From CAWUIH01 sp963922495 (lineage in GTDB: Bacteria > Pseudomonadota > Gammaproteobacteria > Coxiellales > Coxiellaceae), in NCBI GenBank assembly GCA_963922495.1, contig CAWUIH010000057.1:1-9816 (forward strand): a stretch of 9,816 nt of DNA, given 5' to 3'. The notes under the pieces were generated by a model. That model had not been told where the DNA came from and did no database searches. It saw only the letters and a program-made list of their open reading frames with translations. This document shows, piece by piece, positions 1-7,183 of the stretch. Numbering within the stretch: the stretch's first letter is position 1; every line of letters starts with the position of its first letter. The translations under genes and the position numbers were made by a program.

Positions 1-2
1 AA

Positions 3-155
3 ACAATAATAGTAAATGGGGAAAAATATGTAGAACGTAGCTATCAATGGGATTTTATACCTAGTATAAATATTTATAATAATTTGAAAAACTCAAGAAT
101 TCTATTATTTCAAAAAACCATTAAAAATCACACTAATAAAGTGAGCATATTATGA
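3..155 (+). CDS. 3' end of an unidentified gene upstream of the PilV-like gene (partial)
   Basis: An open frame runs from the left edge for 50 codons to a TGA at 153-155. The last residues read ...NKVSIL. The stop overlaps the ATG of the next gene as ATGA, the usual sign of two coupled genes in one operon, which is the main reason to believe this frame is coding. The visible C-terminus is rich in Lys, Asn and Ile, has one Trp, and shows no membrane segment, cysteine pair or motif I recognise. Given its neighbours it may belong to a pilus locus, but its function cannot be told from this fragment. The start lies outside the window. Confidence 0.6.
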   Translation, partial: TIIVNGEKYVERSYQWDFIPSINIYNNLKNSRILLFQKTIKNHTNKVSIL

Positions 156-913
156 ATCGTAAAAAATTTCGTGGTTATATTCTATTGGAAATATTAATCG
201 CGGTTTTAGTAGTGTTGGGCTTGACATTATGGTGGTTGCGTATCGAATTACACAATAATAAACGTACTATGGCTAAAGTTATGACTCAGCAGATTTCTGA
301 GATATTAAACGCCGTTGATAACTATTATGAACAAGATCAGCTCTATAAAAACAATAATAATATTTGGCCACCAAAAATAACGATTAATGAACTAATTACA
401 AAAAAATATTTGCTGCCAAAACAATCTAAGAATCCATTTGGATATCCTTATTATTTAATGTCTGACTATCGGAATCGAGTATTAATTTTAACAACTAAAG
501 TCAACGCTGCAGACAGTTATATTGCTCAAGCAGCCATTTCTCCATTAACAAATGCAAAGGTTAACGTGCCATTAGTACAAAATGGGTATTCAACGATTAA
601 GGTGAAGATGGCTCAACCAGCCGCACCGGGTTGGACGCCAAAAATGGTGCGATATTATGGAACAGTGAACTCTGGTCAGGTTATTTCAAATTCAAAATTA
701 CCTTGCCCGAGTGGTTATCAACCAGTAGTTATTGCCAGTCAGGATAGTTGTGATATTTACGACGGTAGTATGGATAATCAATGCCAGGTTTATGTAACCC
801 ATAGTTTATTTTCCAATGATTGGTATGTTTATTTGAAGAAAATGACTCGATTGGGCTGGCAGATAAAATATGATACTCCGGTTAAAGTTTCTTACTCTTG
901 TGTGGAACGATAA
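152..913 (+). CDS. PilV-like large type IV prepilin (minor pilin/adhesin candidate)
   Basis: A 253-aa secreted pilin-like protein. Residues 1-8 form a short basic leader ending in Gly8. After the predicted cleavage site comes a hydrophobic helix (about 9-30) with Glu at mature position +5, the signature of prepilin-peptidase substrates. Mature residue +1 is Tyr, unusual where Phe or Met is normal. Residues about 35-130 (a helix, then a K-NPFG-Y segment) resemble the constant N-terminal part of R64-type conjugative-pilus PilV proteins; this comparison is from memory. The C-terminal third holds four cysteines (in PCPSG, DSCDI, NQCQV and YSCVE contexts), which could form two disulfides in the periplasm or outside the cell. 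The size is well above the 120-170 aa of ordinary pilins. The start is ATG 152, overlapping the previous stop (ATGA), with a weak GTGAG ahead. The next gene begins directly after the stop. It could also be a generic minor pilin; no shufflon segments or recombinase are seen. Confidence 0.6.
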   Translation: MNRKKFRGYILLEILIAVLVVLGLTLWWLRIELHNNKRTMAKVMTQQISEILNAVDNYYEQDQLYKNNNNIWPPKITINELITKKYLLPKQSKNPFGYPYYLMSDYRNRVLILTTKVNAADSYIAQAAISPLTNAKVNVPLVQNGYSTIKVKMAQPAAPGWTPKMVRYYGTVNSGQVISNSKLPCPSGYQPVVIASQDSCDIYDGSMDNQCQVYVTHSLFSNDWYVYLKKMTRLGWQIKYDTPVKVSYSCVER

Positions 914-1351
914 ATGTTGCCAACTGTCTATCATCAGCTATGGGTAATGTTGACAATATGGATTGGGTTGATCGGGCTATGTGTAGGCAGCTTTTTGAAT
1001 GTGATTGCTTATAGGCTGCCGATTATGTGGTTAAACCGTCATCAATCTCAGAAAGCCCGCTTTGATCTCAGTTATCCATCATCACATTGTCCACAATGCA
1101 AGCATACTATCCGTTGGTTTCATAATATTCCTGTATTGAGTTATGTTTACCTGCAGGGGCGTTGTGCCTATTGCAAACAAAAATATTCGCCCCGCTACAT
1201 GTTGGTTGAAATTTTAACTGCTTTACTAGGTTGTAGTTGTTTTTGGCTATTAAAACTGCATTGGTGCACGCTGGTTGTAGTCTTAATAGTATGGACGGCA
1301 ATACCTTTCGGAGTTATTGTAATTAATAAAATTCAGCGTGATAGAAAATAA
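914..1351 (+). CDS. Half-length prepilin peptidase: N-terminal zinc/methylase domain only
   Basis: A 145-aa membrane protein matching the N-terminal half of bifunctional PilD/GspO prepilin peptidases (the family that cleaves and N-methylates pilins and pseudopilins). Visible landmarks are the first membrane helix (about 11-30) with the conserved G-x-x-GSFLNV-x-x-YRLP block, then two CxxC pairs (Cys59/62 and Cys84/87) that bind zinc in PilD, the YSPRY-x-LVE motif after them, and two hydrophobic stretches (about 98-113 and 117-137). Full enzymes are about 220-290 aa and carry two catalytic Asp in the C-terminal A24 protease domain. This protein stops where the first of these should appear; by eye that position aligns with Val136. 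So cleavage activity is not expected, and whether methylation survives is unknown. ATG 914 follows the upstream TAA directly (TAAATG). It may be a decayed gene or a specialised accessory of the pilus operon. No continuation of the protease domain is present in the other plus-strand frames. Confidence 0.75.
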   Translation: MLPTVYHQLWVMLTIWIGLIGLCVGSFLNVIAYRLPIMWLNRHQSQKARFDLSYPSSHCPQCKHTIRWFHNIPVLSYVYLQGRCAYCKQKYSPRYMLVEILTALLGCSCFWLLKLHWCTLVVVLIVWTAIPFGVIVINKIQRDRK

Positions 1352-1368
1352 CACTCAATTAAACCTAG

Positions 1369-1397
1369 AAAAAGAATCATTGCTTTTATATGATTCT
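1369..1397 (-). terminator. Hairpin with U-tract after gspM
   Basis: Read on the minus strand, an 8-bp stem (AGAATCAT / ATGATTCT, at 1397-1390 and 1380-1373) with a 9-nt loop runs straight into a run of T (1373-1369). It lies about 48 nt past the gspM stop, where the long T2SS transcript should end. The stem is AT-rich and therefore weak, so termination may be partial. Confidence 0.5.
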
Positions 1398-1410
1398 AGC
1401 TTTAAGGTTA

Positions 1411-1435
1411 GGCTGCGATCAGCCACGGTGTTTTT
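1411..1435 (+). terminator. Possible terminator of the plus-strand pilus operon
   Basis: GGCTG-CGAT-CAGCC at 1411-1424 forms a 5-bp GC-rich stem with a 4-nt loop, and a five-T run follows at 1431-1435 on the plus strand. It lies about 60 nt past the stop at 1351. The 6-nt gap between stem and T-run makes it less than ideal. Together with the minus-strand hairpin next to it, it would separate the two convergent operons. Confidence 0.35.
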
Positions 1436-1444
1436 AGTAAATTT

Positions 1445-1918
1445 TTATGTGCCTATAGCTGTAATCGTTGTATTAACGGTTCCTGCGTCGGAGCTGCGTT
1501 TTATTGAGATATGATTTACTGATATGCCATGATTATTTAATTTGTTTATATATTTCATTAACATTGAAAAAGGGATATTTTTAAATTCAATCCTGACATG
1601 ATTTTTATCAATATGATTTAGTTTTGTTAAGTATTTTGCGGTTAAAGAATTGGAGATAGTATTTTCAATACTTATCTGGTGATTATTTTGATTGATTTTT
1701 GGTATATTTCTATTTGAGTCTATAATTGTATTAGATGAACGAATAAGCCAATTAAGAAAAATTCTCTGTTGATTCAGTTGAGAATTTATGTAAATAATTT
1801 TAGTATTTAATGGGTGCCATAAGAAAGTATATATTATGATTATGGTTGCAATAATCGACCCAATTAAAATAGTTTGTCTTTCTTGTCTTGATATCTTATT
1901 CCGCCATTTGATTTTCAT
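1445..1918 (-). CDS. gspM: Type II secretion protein GspM
   Basis: A bitopic inner-membrane protein of 157 aa that pairs with GspL in the assembly platform of the T2SS. A short basic cytoplasmic tail (about 1-15) is followed by one membrane helix (about 16-34), a periplasmic linker, and a ferredoxin-like domain at the C-terminus. The conserved pattern of that domain is visible at about residues 113-157 (F-x-x-I-x-F-x-x-L-x-x-x-I-x-x-L, then GI-V-x-x-I-x-I-x-R and a final G-x-V-x-x-x-I). The ATG at 1918 is chosen over an in-frame TTG at 1936 because a GGAG lies 10 nt ahead of it. This leaves a 23-nt overlap with gspL. It is the last gene of the operon, and no gspN follows. The gene is very AT-rich and the sequence diverges strongly, as is normal for GspM; position and architecture support the call as much as sequence does. 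Confidence 0.88.
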   Translation of the reverse strand: MKIKWRNKISRQERQTILIGSIIATIIIIYTFLWHPLNTKIIYINSQLNQQRIFLNWLIRSSNTIIDSNRNIPKINQNNHQISIENTISNSLTAKYLTKLNHIDKNHVRIEFKNIPFSMLMKYINKLNNHGISVNHISIKRSSDAGTVNTTITAIGT

Positions 1919-3098
1919 AGATGATAAGCTCCACAAAAGTTTTATTTTTATGATGAATTAATTGCCTTTGTTGTATAGTCAGGCCTTGTGATGTAAGCAA
2001 ATGAGTTAATTTTTGAATTTTACTGAGTTGTGTTGAATGTATTTTCAATATTAATTTATTATTATTGTAAGATAAAAAATCAACCATAATTTCTTGAAAT
2101 TTAGAAAAAATTATTGATAATTTAACAACTATATTAGAGAATTGATGCTGTTTTCTGTAGCTTGATAATTGTGATAAACGCTGAGTCACCGATTGAGGGT
2201 TGTAGAGTGTTTTTTCATTAGGGCCAAAAATTTGCTCGTAAATTTTTTGTTGCTGCTGCTTTAGTGCGCTAACACGATGTTGTAAAATGGTTAAATTCGT
2301 AAATTTTATAAAAATAGTCGCAGCTAATAACATTATCGAAATAGAAACTGAGTGCTTCCAACGATTAAAGAACAGTCTGCCCTTTTTTTCTGCTGGGTAT
2401 GATGGGCTGGTAAAAGATAAGAAATCATTCGATTGAAAATTATTATAAATCATTGCATCATTTCCTAAATACTTCAATTTGGGTTTTTTATGATCAATTT
2501 TCTTAAGTTGCAAGGAAAAATCGTTATTTCTATAAATAAAGATTTCCTCAGGAATTTGCTGTTGTTCGGAGAGAGCTTTGTTGATTAAAAAATCAATATT
2601 TGAAGGGTCACAGCTAAAGCCGAAAAAGCTATTTATACGGATGAAGGTGTGATCATCACCAACAAAAATCTTCCAAGTATTTTGAGCGTGTGGTAAAATC
2701 ATAAATTCAGGTATAATAATGTCAGGTAGCCGATTCGCTACTTTGAATCGATGATAAAAGTCGTCAAAATGCGATTTTAGAATACTGGCTACAACATATT
2801 CATTATCTAAAGATTTTTCTCCCAGTGCGAAATGATATTTCTCTATAGGTTGTGAACAATATTCCTCTAAAGCAAATGGAATTGCTTTTAATAGCTTACT
2901 AGCACTCATTCTTGGTAATTTGATTTGATGGATAAGAACCTGATCACCAGATAAAACCGCAATAAGTTTATCTTTTTTTGAAATGATTGGAATTTCTGAA
3001 ATCGAATTTAACTGATTGATTTCAGTAACACTGCCATCATTTTCGCAACTGACAAGCTTGATTTTATTAGACTGAGAATCAATCGCGTAATGAATCAT
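1896..3098 (-). CDS. gspL: Type II secretion protein GspL
   Basis: A 400-aa bitopic inner-membrane protein that anchors the ATPase GspE to the membrane and binds GspM. The cytoplasmic actin-like domain covers about residues 1-235; its recognisable block is the LPRMSASKLLKAIPFALEE segment at 61-79 (in other GspL proteins, LP-x-x-x-x-x-x-x-x-PF-x-LE-E). One membrane helix lies at about 250-268, then a short coiled-coil-like stretch (about 272-290) and a periplasmic ferredoxin-like domain (about 322-395). Length is typical of the family. The start is ATG 3098, which overlaps the gspK stop as ATGA and has GGGA about 8 nt ahead; an in-frame GTG at 3122 would add eight residues but has less support. 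The 3' end overlaps gspM by 23 nt. Confidence 0.93.
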   Translation of the reverse strand: MIHYAIDSQSNKIKLVSCENDGSVTEINQLNSISEIPIISKKDKLIAVLSGDQVLIHQIKLPRMSASKLLKAIPFALEEYCSQPIEKYHFALGEKSLDNEYVVASILKSHFDDFYHRFKVANRLPDIIIPEFMILPHAQNTWKIFVGDDHTFIRINSFFGFSCDPSNIDFLINKALSEQQQIPEEIFIYRNNDFSLQLKKIDHKKPKLKYLGNDAMIYNNFQSNDFLSFTSPSYPAEKKGRLFFNRWKHSVSISIMLLAATIFIKFTNLTILQHRVSALKQQQQKIYEQIFGPNEKTLYNPQSVTQRLSQLSSYRKQHQFSNIVVKLSIIFSKFQEIMVDFLSYNNNKLILKIHSTQLSKIQKLTHLLTSQGLTIQQRQLIHHKNKTFVELIIYENQMAE

Positions 3099-4006
3099 TG
3101 TAATTTCCCATACTGTCGCCACATCGTATTAACTGACTCAATTTTTTGATTATTTAATGGAGCTATTAAAAAGCTCGTAAGTTGTATAGTTTCGTTGCCT
3201 AGGGTTGCAGTGGCAATTAATTTAAAATATCGACTTTGGGTAACCAGTTGTATGTTTGAGGTCACGTTACCTTTACTGCAGATTCTTAAAAAATTATCAA
3301 CTGAGGTAAATACTCCATGTGATTGCTGGCATTGTACCAATGTACGAGCTTGCTCGATATTCATATTTTTACCTAATATTATAGCGACGGGTGGTTGTAA
3401 ATGATTAACGTCAATCTGTAGCATTGTATTTGGAATAGCGGTAATATACGGTGCTAAATCTAAAAATAATGTTGAGGTAAACCCTTTCAGAGCTCTTAGC
3501 TGCGTGGTTGTGATAAATAATCGATGAGGAGCATAATACCTAGGTTTATCAGTTGCATTTGATAGTTGAGTTGATGTCATAGGAGTAACACTTTGATGTA
3601 ACTCAACGGCAAGTTTTTGAGCTTGCGCTGTTGTTAATTGAGGGTCAACCACACGTAAGATGCGTATAAAATCATTGATATGGATGATATTTGATAGGCT
3701 ATTAATATTGAACAAGCTTTGTTGTGAAGTGATATAAGCATTGATTTTGATATTGTGGAATGTAGTATGTAATGGTGTTGTGGTTACTAAATAGGGATGT
3801 TGTTTTATTGTCTCGCGCGCCCAATCTTCGGCGCCACTAAGCGCTATTATTAATTGTTCTGAAGTGGTTGTCATTTGTGTATCTACGACCAATAAACGGC
3901 CTATCATGATAATGGCAGTTGCGAGCGTTAAACAAATTGTGGTAATCAGGAGTACAGTAATTAGGGCAGCGCCATTTTGAAGTTGTCTAATATGAGAATT
4001 ACTCAT
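3095..4006 (-). CDS. gspK: Type II secretion minor pseudopilin GspK
   Basis: The largest pseudopilin, 303 aa, expected at the tip of the pseudopilus in a complex with GspI and GspJ. The leader ends at Gly12, followed by AALITVLL: mature position +5 is Thr, not Glu, which is the family hallmark of GspK. The hydrophobic helix spans about 13-36. Typical blocks follow: GAEDWARE (58-65), a SLFNINSL segment (97-104), the PHRLFITTTQLRALKG segment (160-175), and the helix-rich repeat beginning VNHLQPPVA (200-208). The start is ATG 4006, overlapping gspJ by 8 nt, with GGA about 8 nt upstream. An in-frame ATG further upstream would add a 16-residue hydrophobic extension that does not fit a prepilin leader. 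The stop overlaps gspL as ATGA. Confidence 0.92.
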   Translation of the reverse strand: MSNSHIRQLQNGAALITVLLITTICLTLATAIIMIGRLLVVDTQMTTTSEQLIIALSGAEDWARETIKQHPYLVTTTPLHTTFHNIKINAYITSQQSLFNINSLSNIIHINDFIRILRVVDPQLTTAQAQKLAVELHQSVTPMTSTQLSNATDKPRYYAPHRLFITTTQLRALKGFTSTLFLDLAPYITAIPNTMLQIDVNHLQPPVAIILGKNMNIEQARTLVQCQQSHGVFTSVDNFLRICSKGNVTSNIQLVTQSRYFKLIATATLGNETIQLTSFLIAPLNNQKIESVNTMWRQYGKLQ

Positions 4007-4658
4007 CTTTAAATCCAGAATGTATAATGGGATACACAAATTTAACCATGCCAATTTTTTTTATTTTTAACGTTACAATTACTCCGCGAGGTAATAGATT
4101 TTGGTTTGAAAAACTAAGATAGGAATTGTAGGGGTAAATTGTGTTCCAACTGTGAGCAACATTGGTTTGTGTGGTAATGAAGTTGATAGTGACACTATTT
4201 ACATCTTTTAGTAATACTTGTTTTAAAAGGGGTTGTCTCGATAACGTTGGAAAAGCACTGCTAACAGTGCGGATTAATTGGTGGTGATGCCATCGGTAGC
4301 TGATGTGAGCCAGCGTACTACGATTCTCTATTGCCATTGGGTTGACATATCCTCCACGAGTAAAGCTAATACTGTCAAAACTTGTGATAAATATTGGTAG
4401 TAATTTTCCTTTTATGTCACGAGAAGGATAAGCAATCATTTGTGTAAAGTCGCGACGCATTAGGGTTTCTGTGAATTCCAAAGCTTGTAAATCCCCGTCA
4501 TATTTTTTCAATCTTTTATGGGTGTTAATAACAAGCATCAATGCCCAAGTTGCTGCACTGGCTACGATAACAAATACTATCAGAGCAATTAAAACTTCGA
4601 TGAGCGTAAATCCTAATTGCTGTGATAATGAAAATTTTAGTCTTTTATTTATGCGCAT
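3999..4658 (-). CDS. gspJ: Type II secretion minor pseudopilin GspJ
   Basis: A tip pseudopilin of 219 aa. The basic leader MRINKRLKFSLSQQLG is cut after Gly16; the mature end FTLIEVLIAL has Glu at +5 and starts the hydrophobic helix (17-46). GspJ-like features are FTRGGYVNP (99-107), a strand with Y-R-x-x-x-x-x-L-I-R (121-130), and an LPRGV-x-V-x-L segment near the end (189-197) followed by a basic strand. The start is uncertain. ATG 4658 gives a standard leader and a 14-nt overlap with gspI. ATG 4682 would add MDLFITTN and a 38-nt overlap. Neither has a clear Shine-Dalgarno sequence, so translation may depend on coupling to gspI. Confidence 0.9.
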   Translation of the reverse strand: MRINKRLKFSLSQQLGFTLIEVLIALIVFVIVASAATWALMLVINTHKRLKKYDGDLQALEFTETLMRRDFTQMIAYPSRDIKGKLLPIFITSFDSISFTRGGYVNPMAIENRSTLAHISYRWHHHQLIRTVSSAFPTLSRQPLLKQVLLKDVNSVTINFITTQTNVAHSWNTIYPYNSYLSFSNQNLLPRGVIVTLKIKKIGMVKFVYPIIHSGFKDE

Positions 4659-5028
4659 GTTTGTCGTTATAAATAAATCCATAGCGTTTTAGTGAATAAT
4701 GACTATTTGAATTGGAGTGTACTTCAACTTTAATTTGACGATAATTGCTATTATCTACACCAATATATTTAGCACTCCAGCTGAAGTGTCGATTCATCAT
4801 CGTTGCTTTACCACTGATGGGTCCGTATAATGGTGAATTTTTTATCCCAGTTTGTACACTGGCAATGACATTCAGAGCAATCCAATGCTCCGCTAATATC
4901 TCAGTCACATGTTCTGATAATTCTGTGCTGTGGGTCATTGATACTAGTAATGCACCAATCGCTATGGCGACAATTACTAATGCAATTAGTATTTCGATCA
5001 GTGTAAAACCACTATTTTTTTGTAACAT
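4645..5028 (-). CDS. gspI: Type II secretion minor pseudopilin GspI
   Basis: A 127-aa pseudopilin that in other systems nucleates the tip complex with GspJ and GspK. The leader MLQKNSG is only seven residues; cleavage before FTLIEILIAL leaves Glu at +5. The hydrophobic helix (8-30) is followed by the AEHWIALNVIA stretch (46-56), close to the A-x-x-x-A-x-N block usual in GspI, then a short beta domain. ATG 5028 is chosen because GAGGA lies 8 nt ahead; in-frame ATG 5058 and GTG 5070 lack a ribosome binding site and would give long leaders. It overlaps gspH by 17 nt. The His/Lys-rich end (NDKHAHK) is unremarkable. Confidence 0.93.
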   Translation of the reverse strand: MLQKNSGFTLIEILIALVIVAIAIGALLVSMTHSTELSEHVTEILAEHWIALNVIASVQTGIKNSPLYGPISGKATMMNRHFSWSAKYIGVDNSNYRQIKVEVHSNSNSHYSLKRYGFIYNDKHAHK

Positions 5029-5530
5029 TAATTGAGTCCTCAATCTGGCTTTGACCATTTTGGTGCACACGAAAATAAATTGTATCTTTAGAGTCGTTGG
5101 ATAGTTTTAGTATGAAAGGTGTAATTTTGCTATCAGGGTAAAATATAATGATATTATTTTTCTTATGCTCATTTTTGATATTGGGAGCCACTAAGCAAAA
5201 TGTTACTTTAGATGGTATTTTCATCGTCAATGGGATCTGAATCCAACTTAATTCTTTGTTTTTTTCGTTTTTTCTTAGTGTTAGTTTTTGAATATGATTT
5301 CTAGTAATTTTCAAACCCAAGGTTTCATATTTAAGCGTAGCTTCTTGTTGGAGGAGCTTGATCTTTTCTGAAAAATACTCCAAATATACTTTGAGGCGCC
5401 TTTTGTCATTTAGGCTGTTCAAAGATAAGATAGCTATTGATGTTACTATTGCTAGTATTACTAATACAACCAATAGCTCGATTAATGTAAAGCCGCCTAT
5501 TTTACGGTTTCCAGTTTCCAATCGTAGCAT
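5012..5530 (-). CDS. gspH: Type II secretion minor pseudopilin GspH
   Basis: A 172-aa pseudopilin thought to join the GspI-J-K tip to the GspG shaft. The leader MLRLETGNRKIGG is cut after Gly13; the mature end FTLIELLVVL carries Glu at +5 and the hydrophobic helix (14-38). The C-terminal beta domain shows a FYPDSKITPF segment (130-139), the GspH equivalent of FPDG-x-x-TPF. ATG 5530 lies inside the end of gspG (29-nt overlap) with GGAGG 11 nt upstream. A longer in-frame reading to 5608 exists, but it would place 26 hydrophobic residues before the leader and is not credible. The middle of the protein is rich in Lys and Asn, unlike the better-studied homologues. Confidence 0.92.
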   Translation of the reverse strand: MLRLETGNRKIGGFTLIELLVVLVILAIVTSIAILSLNSLNDKRRLKVYLEYFSEKIKLLQQEATLKYETLGLKITRNHIQKLTLRKNEKNKELSWIQIPLTMKIPSKVTFCLVAPNIKNEHKKNNIIIFYPDSKITPFILKLSNDSKDTIYFRVHQNGQSQIEDSINVTKK

Positions 5531-5948
5531 TATTACCAGTGCCTCCAGGTTGATGAGTGGGGCCGTAGCTAAAAATGTCAATATCACCATGGTGGCCTGG
5601 GTTAGCATACTGATAAGTATGACCCCAGGGGTCTACAGGAATTCGTTTTAGATATCCACCTGGCTCCCAGTTTGTTGGTTGTGGTTCTGTCGAGGGTTTT
5701 GTTACTAATGCCGCTATACCTTGATCATTTGAAGGATAAAATCCGTTGTCGAGTTTGTATAATTCCATTGCATTTTGAATTGATGCAATATCCTGTCGGG
5801 CTTTTACAATTCTAGCCTGTTCTGGACGACTCAATATTTTGGGAACAATAATTGCGGCTAAAATAGCCATAATCACTACTACAACCATGACTTCAATCAA
5901 GGTGAAACCAGAGTTGCATTTTCGATAATTACTAGATTTTGGATTCAT
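5502..5948 (-). CDS. gspG: Type II secretion major pseudopilin GspG
   Basis: The 148-aa subunit that polymerises into the pseudopilus shaft. The leader ends at Gly14; the mature end FTLIEVMVVVVI has Glu at +5. The helix is followed by family blocks: ILSRPEQARI-x-KA (38-50), QNAMELYKLDNG-x-YP (58-72), and DPWG-x-x-Y-x-Y-x-NPG (106-118). The end, IGNW (143-146), is also standard. In the final loop the usual SYGADG...ADIGNW pattern reads SYGPTH...ATIGNW, so Thr131 and Thr142 stand where conserved acidic residues help hold a calcium ion in studied GspG proteins. The start is ATG 5948 with GGAGGA ahead, the best ribosome binding site in the operon, as expected for the most abundant subunit. It overlaps gspF as ATGA. 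Confidence 0.97.
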   Translation of the reverse strand: MNPKSSNYRKCNSGFTLIEVMVVVVIMAILAAIIVPKILSRPEQARIVKARQDIASIQNAMELYKLDNGFYPSNDQGIAALVTKPSTEPQPTNWEPGGYLKRIPVDPWGHTYQYANPGHHGDIDIFSYGPTHQPGGTGNNATIGNWKP

Positions 5949-7183
5949 GATAATCCTCCAATTTGATCCAATGAAAATATGGGTAGCATAATTGCTAAAA
6001 CGATAAACAATACCACGCAGCCCATCACTAATATCATTATTGGCTCGAATAATGTTAATGAGCTATTAACAGTATTTTCGACACTTTCTTCTTGATTCTC
6101 TGCTGCTTTAGCAAGCATATGATCTAATTGGCCACTGGCCTCACCACTGCCCAGCAAATGAATAAACAGTGGTGAAAAGCAACCGGTATTTTGTAATGCA
6201 CGATTGATAGATTTTCCTTCACGTACTTCTTGAATGGCATTTTGAACCGCTTCTCTCATTGGTAGTGGTTCTATCAATTGTGCAGCTGTTTGCATTCCTT
6301 CAAGTATTGGAACAGTAGCTGCAGTTAGAATACCTAATGTTCTCGCGAACCTTGCAGAATTAATTAAACTTATATTTTTCCCAATCAGTGGTAATTTTAA
6401 AAGTGATTGGTGCCATTTGAAGCGAAAATTATGCTTTTTTAACAATATAAAAAAGGTACTAAGTGAGATAATTATCAAAAAGATTCCATAAAATCCGAAA
6501 TTTTTCATGAACTTAGAAATATTAATTAATATAATAGTGGTCAGTGGCAGTACCTGGTGTGTTTGAGAGAATACGTCAATTACTTTTGGAACAACATAAA
6601 TCAGCAAAAAAACCACGACAAAAATAGAGATTATTGTCATCAGTGCGGGATAGAGTAATGCCTGCTGTATTTTGCGACGTATTTTTTGTTGTTTTTCGCT
6701 GTATTCGGCTAATCTAAGTAAGATTTTATCTAACTTGCCGGATTTTTCACCAGCAGAAATAGTGGTGCAAAAAAGTTTTGGAAATGCTTTAGGAAATTCT
6801 GACATACTATCTGCCAATGTGTAACCTTGTAATACTTTACTGCGAACGCCAAGTAAGACTCTCTTTGCTAACGGTTTTTCGGTCTGTTCTGATACAGTTT
6901 TTAGTACTTGATCAACAGGTATTTTAGCAGCTATCAGTGTAGCCATCTGCCGGATAATTAGGGTAAGATCTGCATTTGAGAGGCGTGGTTTAAACAAGGT
7001 CGTTGTTTTAAGAAAATTTTTATTTTTTTCAGCATTTTTTGCTTGGTTAACTTCGGTAATTTCTATTGGAAGTAATGCCAAGTTGCGTAATTTTTGACGC
7101 GCGTGTGTAGCTGAATCAGCTTCCAAAACCCCATGTTTTTCTTTACCATATTGGTTGACAGCAATATAATTAAAGGCAGTCAT
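5945..7183 (-). CDS. gspF: Type II secretion inner-membrane platform protein GspF
   Basis: A polytopic inner-membrane protein of 412 aa at the centre of the assembly platform, under the growing pseudopilus and in contact with GspE and GspL. An N-terminal segment (1-60, FNYIAVN-x-x-G-K) precedes two repeated T2SSF domains. The first (about 70-195) has SAGEKSGKLD (143-152); the second (about 275-400) has the matching GSGEASGQLD (345-354). Membrane helices lie at about 178-199, 229-248 and 380-402, the usual three. ATG 7183 shares its first base region with the gspE stop (TGATG), and GAGGAG is placed 7 nt ahead. An adjacent TTG at 7186 is in frame but too close to that site. The 3' end overlaps gspG as ATGA. 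Confidence 0.97.
   Translation of the reverse strand: MTAFNYIAVNQYGKEKHGVLEADSATHARQKLRNLALLPIEITEVNQAKNAEKNKNFLKTTTLFKPRLSNADLTLIIRQMATLIAAKIPVDQVLKTVSEQTEKPLAKRVLLGVRSKVLQGYTLADSMSEFPKAFPKLFCTTISAGEKSGKLDKILLRLAEYSEKQQKIRRKIQQALLYPALMTIISIFVVVFLLIYVVPKVIDVFSQTHQVLPLTTIILINISKFMKNFGFYGIFLIIISLSTFFILLKKHNFRFKWHQSLLKLPLIGKNISLINSARFARTLGILTAATVPILEGMQTAAQLIEPLPMREAVQNAIQEVREGKSINRALQNTGCFSPLFIHLLGSGEASGQLDHMLAKAAENQEESVENTVNSSLTLFEPIMILVMGCVVLFIVLAIMLPIFSLDQIGGLS

Noticed and set aside
1290..1444. A frameshift hiding the rest of the prepilin peptidase
   Set aside because: The other two plus frames meet stops quickly and show none of the A24 motifs. The region beyond 1352 is spacer and then gspM on the other strand, so the C-terminal half is simply absent.
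3099..3122. GTG start for gspL at 3122
   Set aside because: ATG 3098 forms an ATGA overlap with gspK, has GGGA at proper spacing, and begins where GspL proteins usually begin.
5531..5608. Upstream extension of gspH giving a 198-aa protein
   Set aside because: It would place a 26-residue hydrophobic stretch before the prepilin leader and lies in the gspG coding region. ATG 5530 with GGAGG upstream fits the family.
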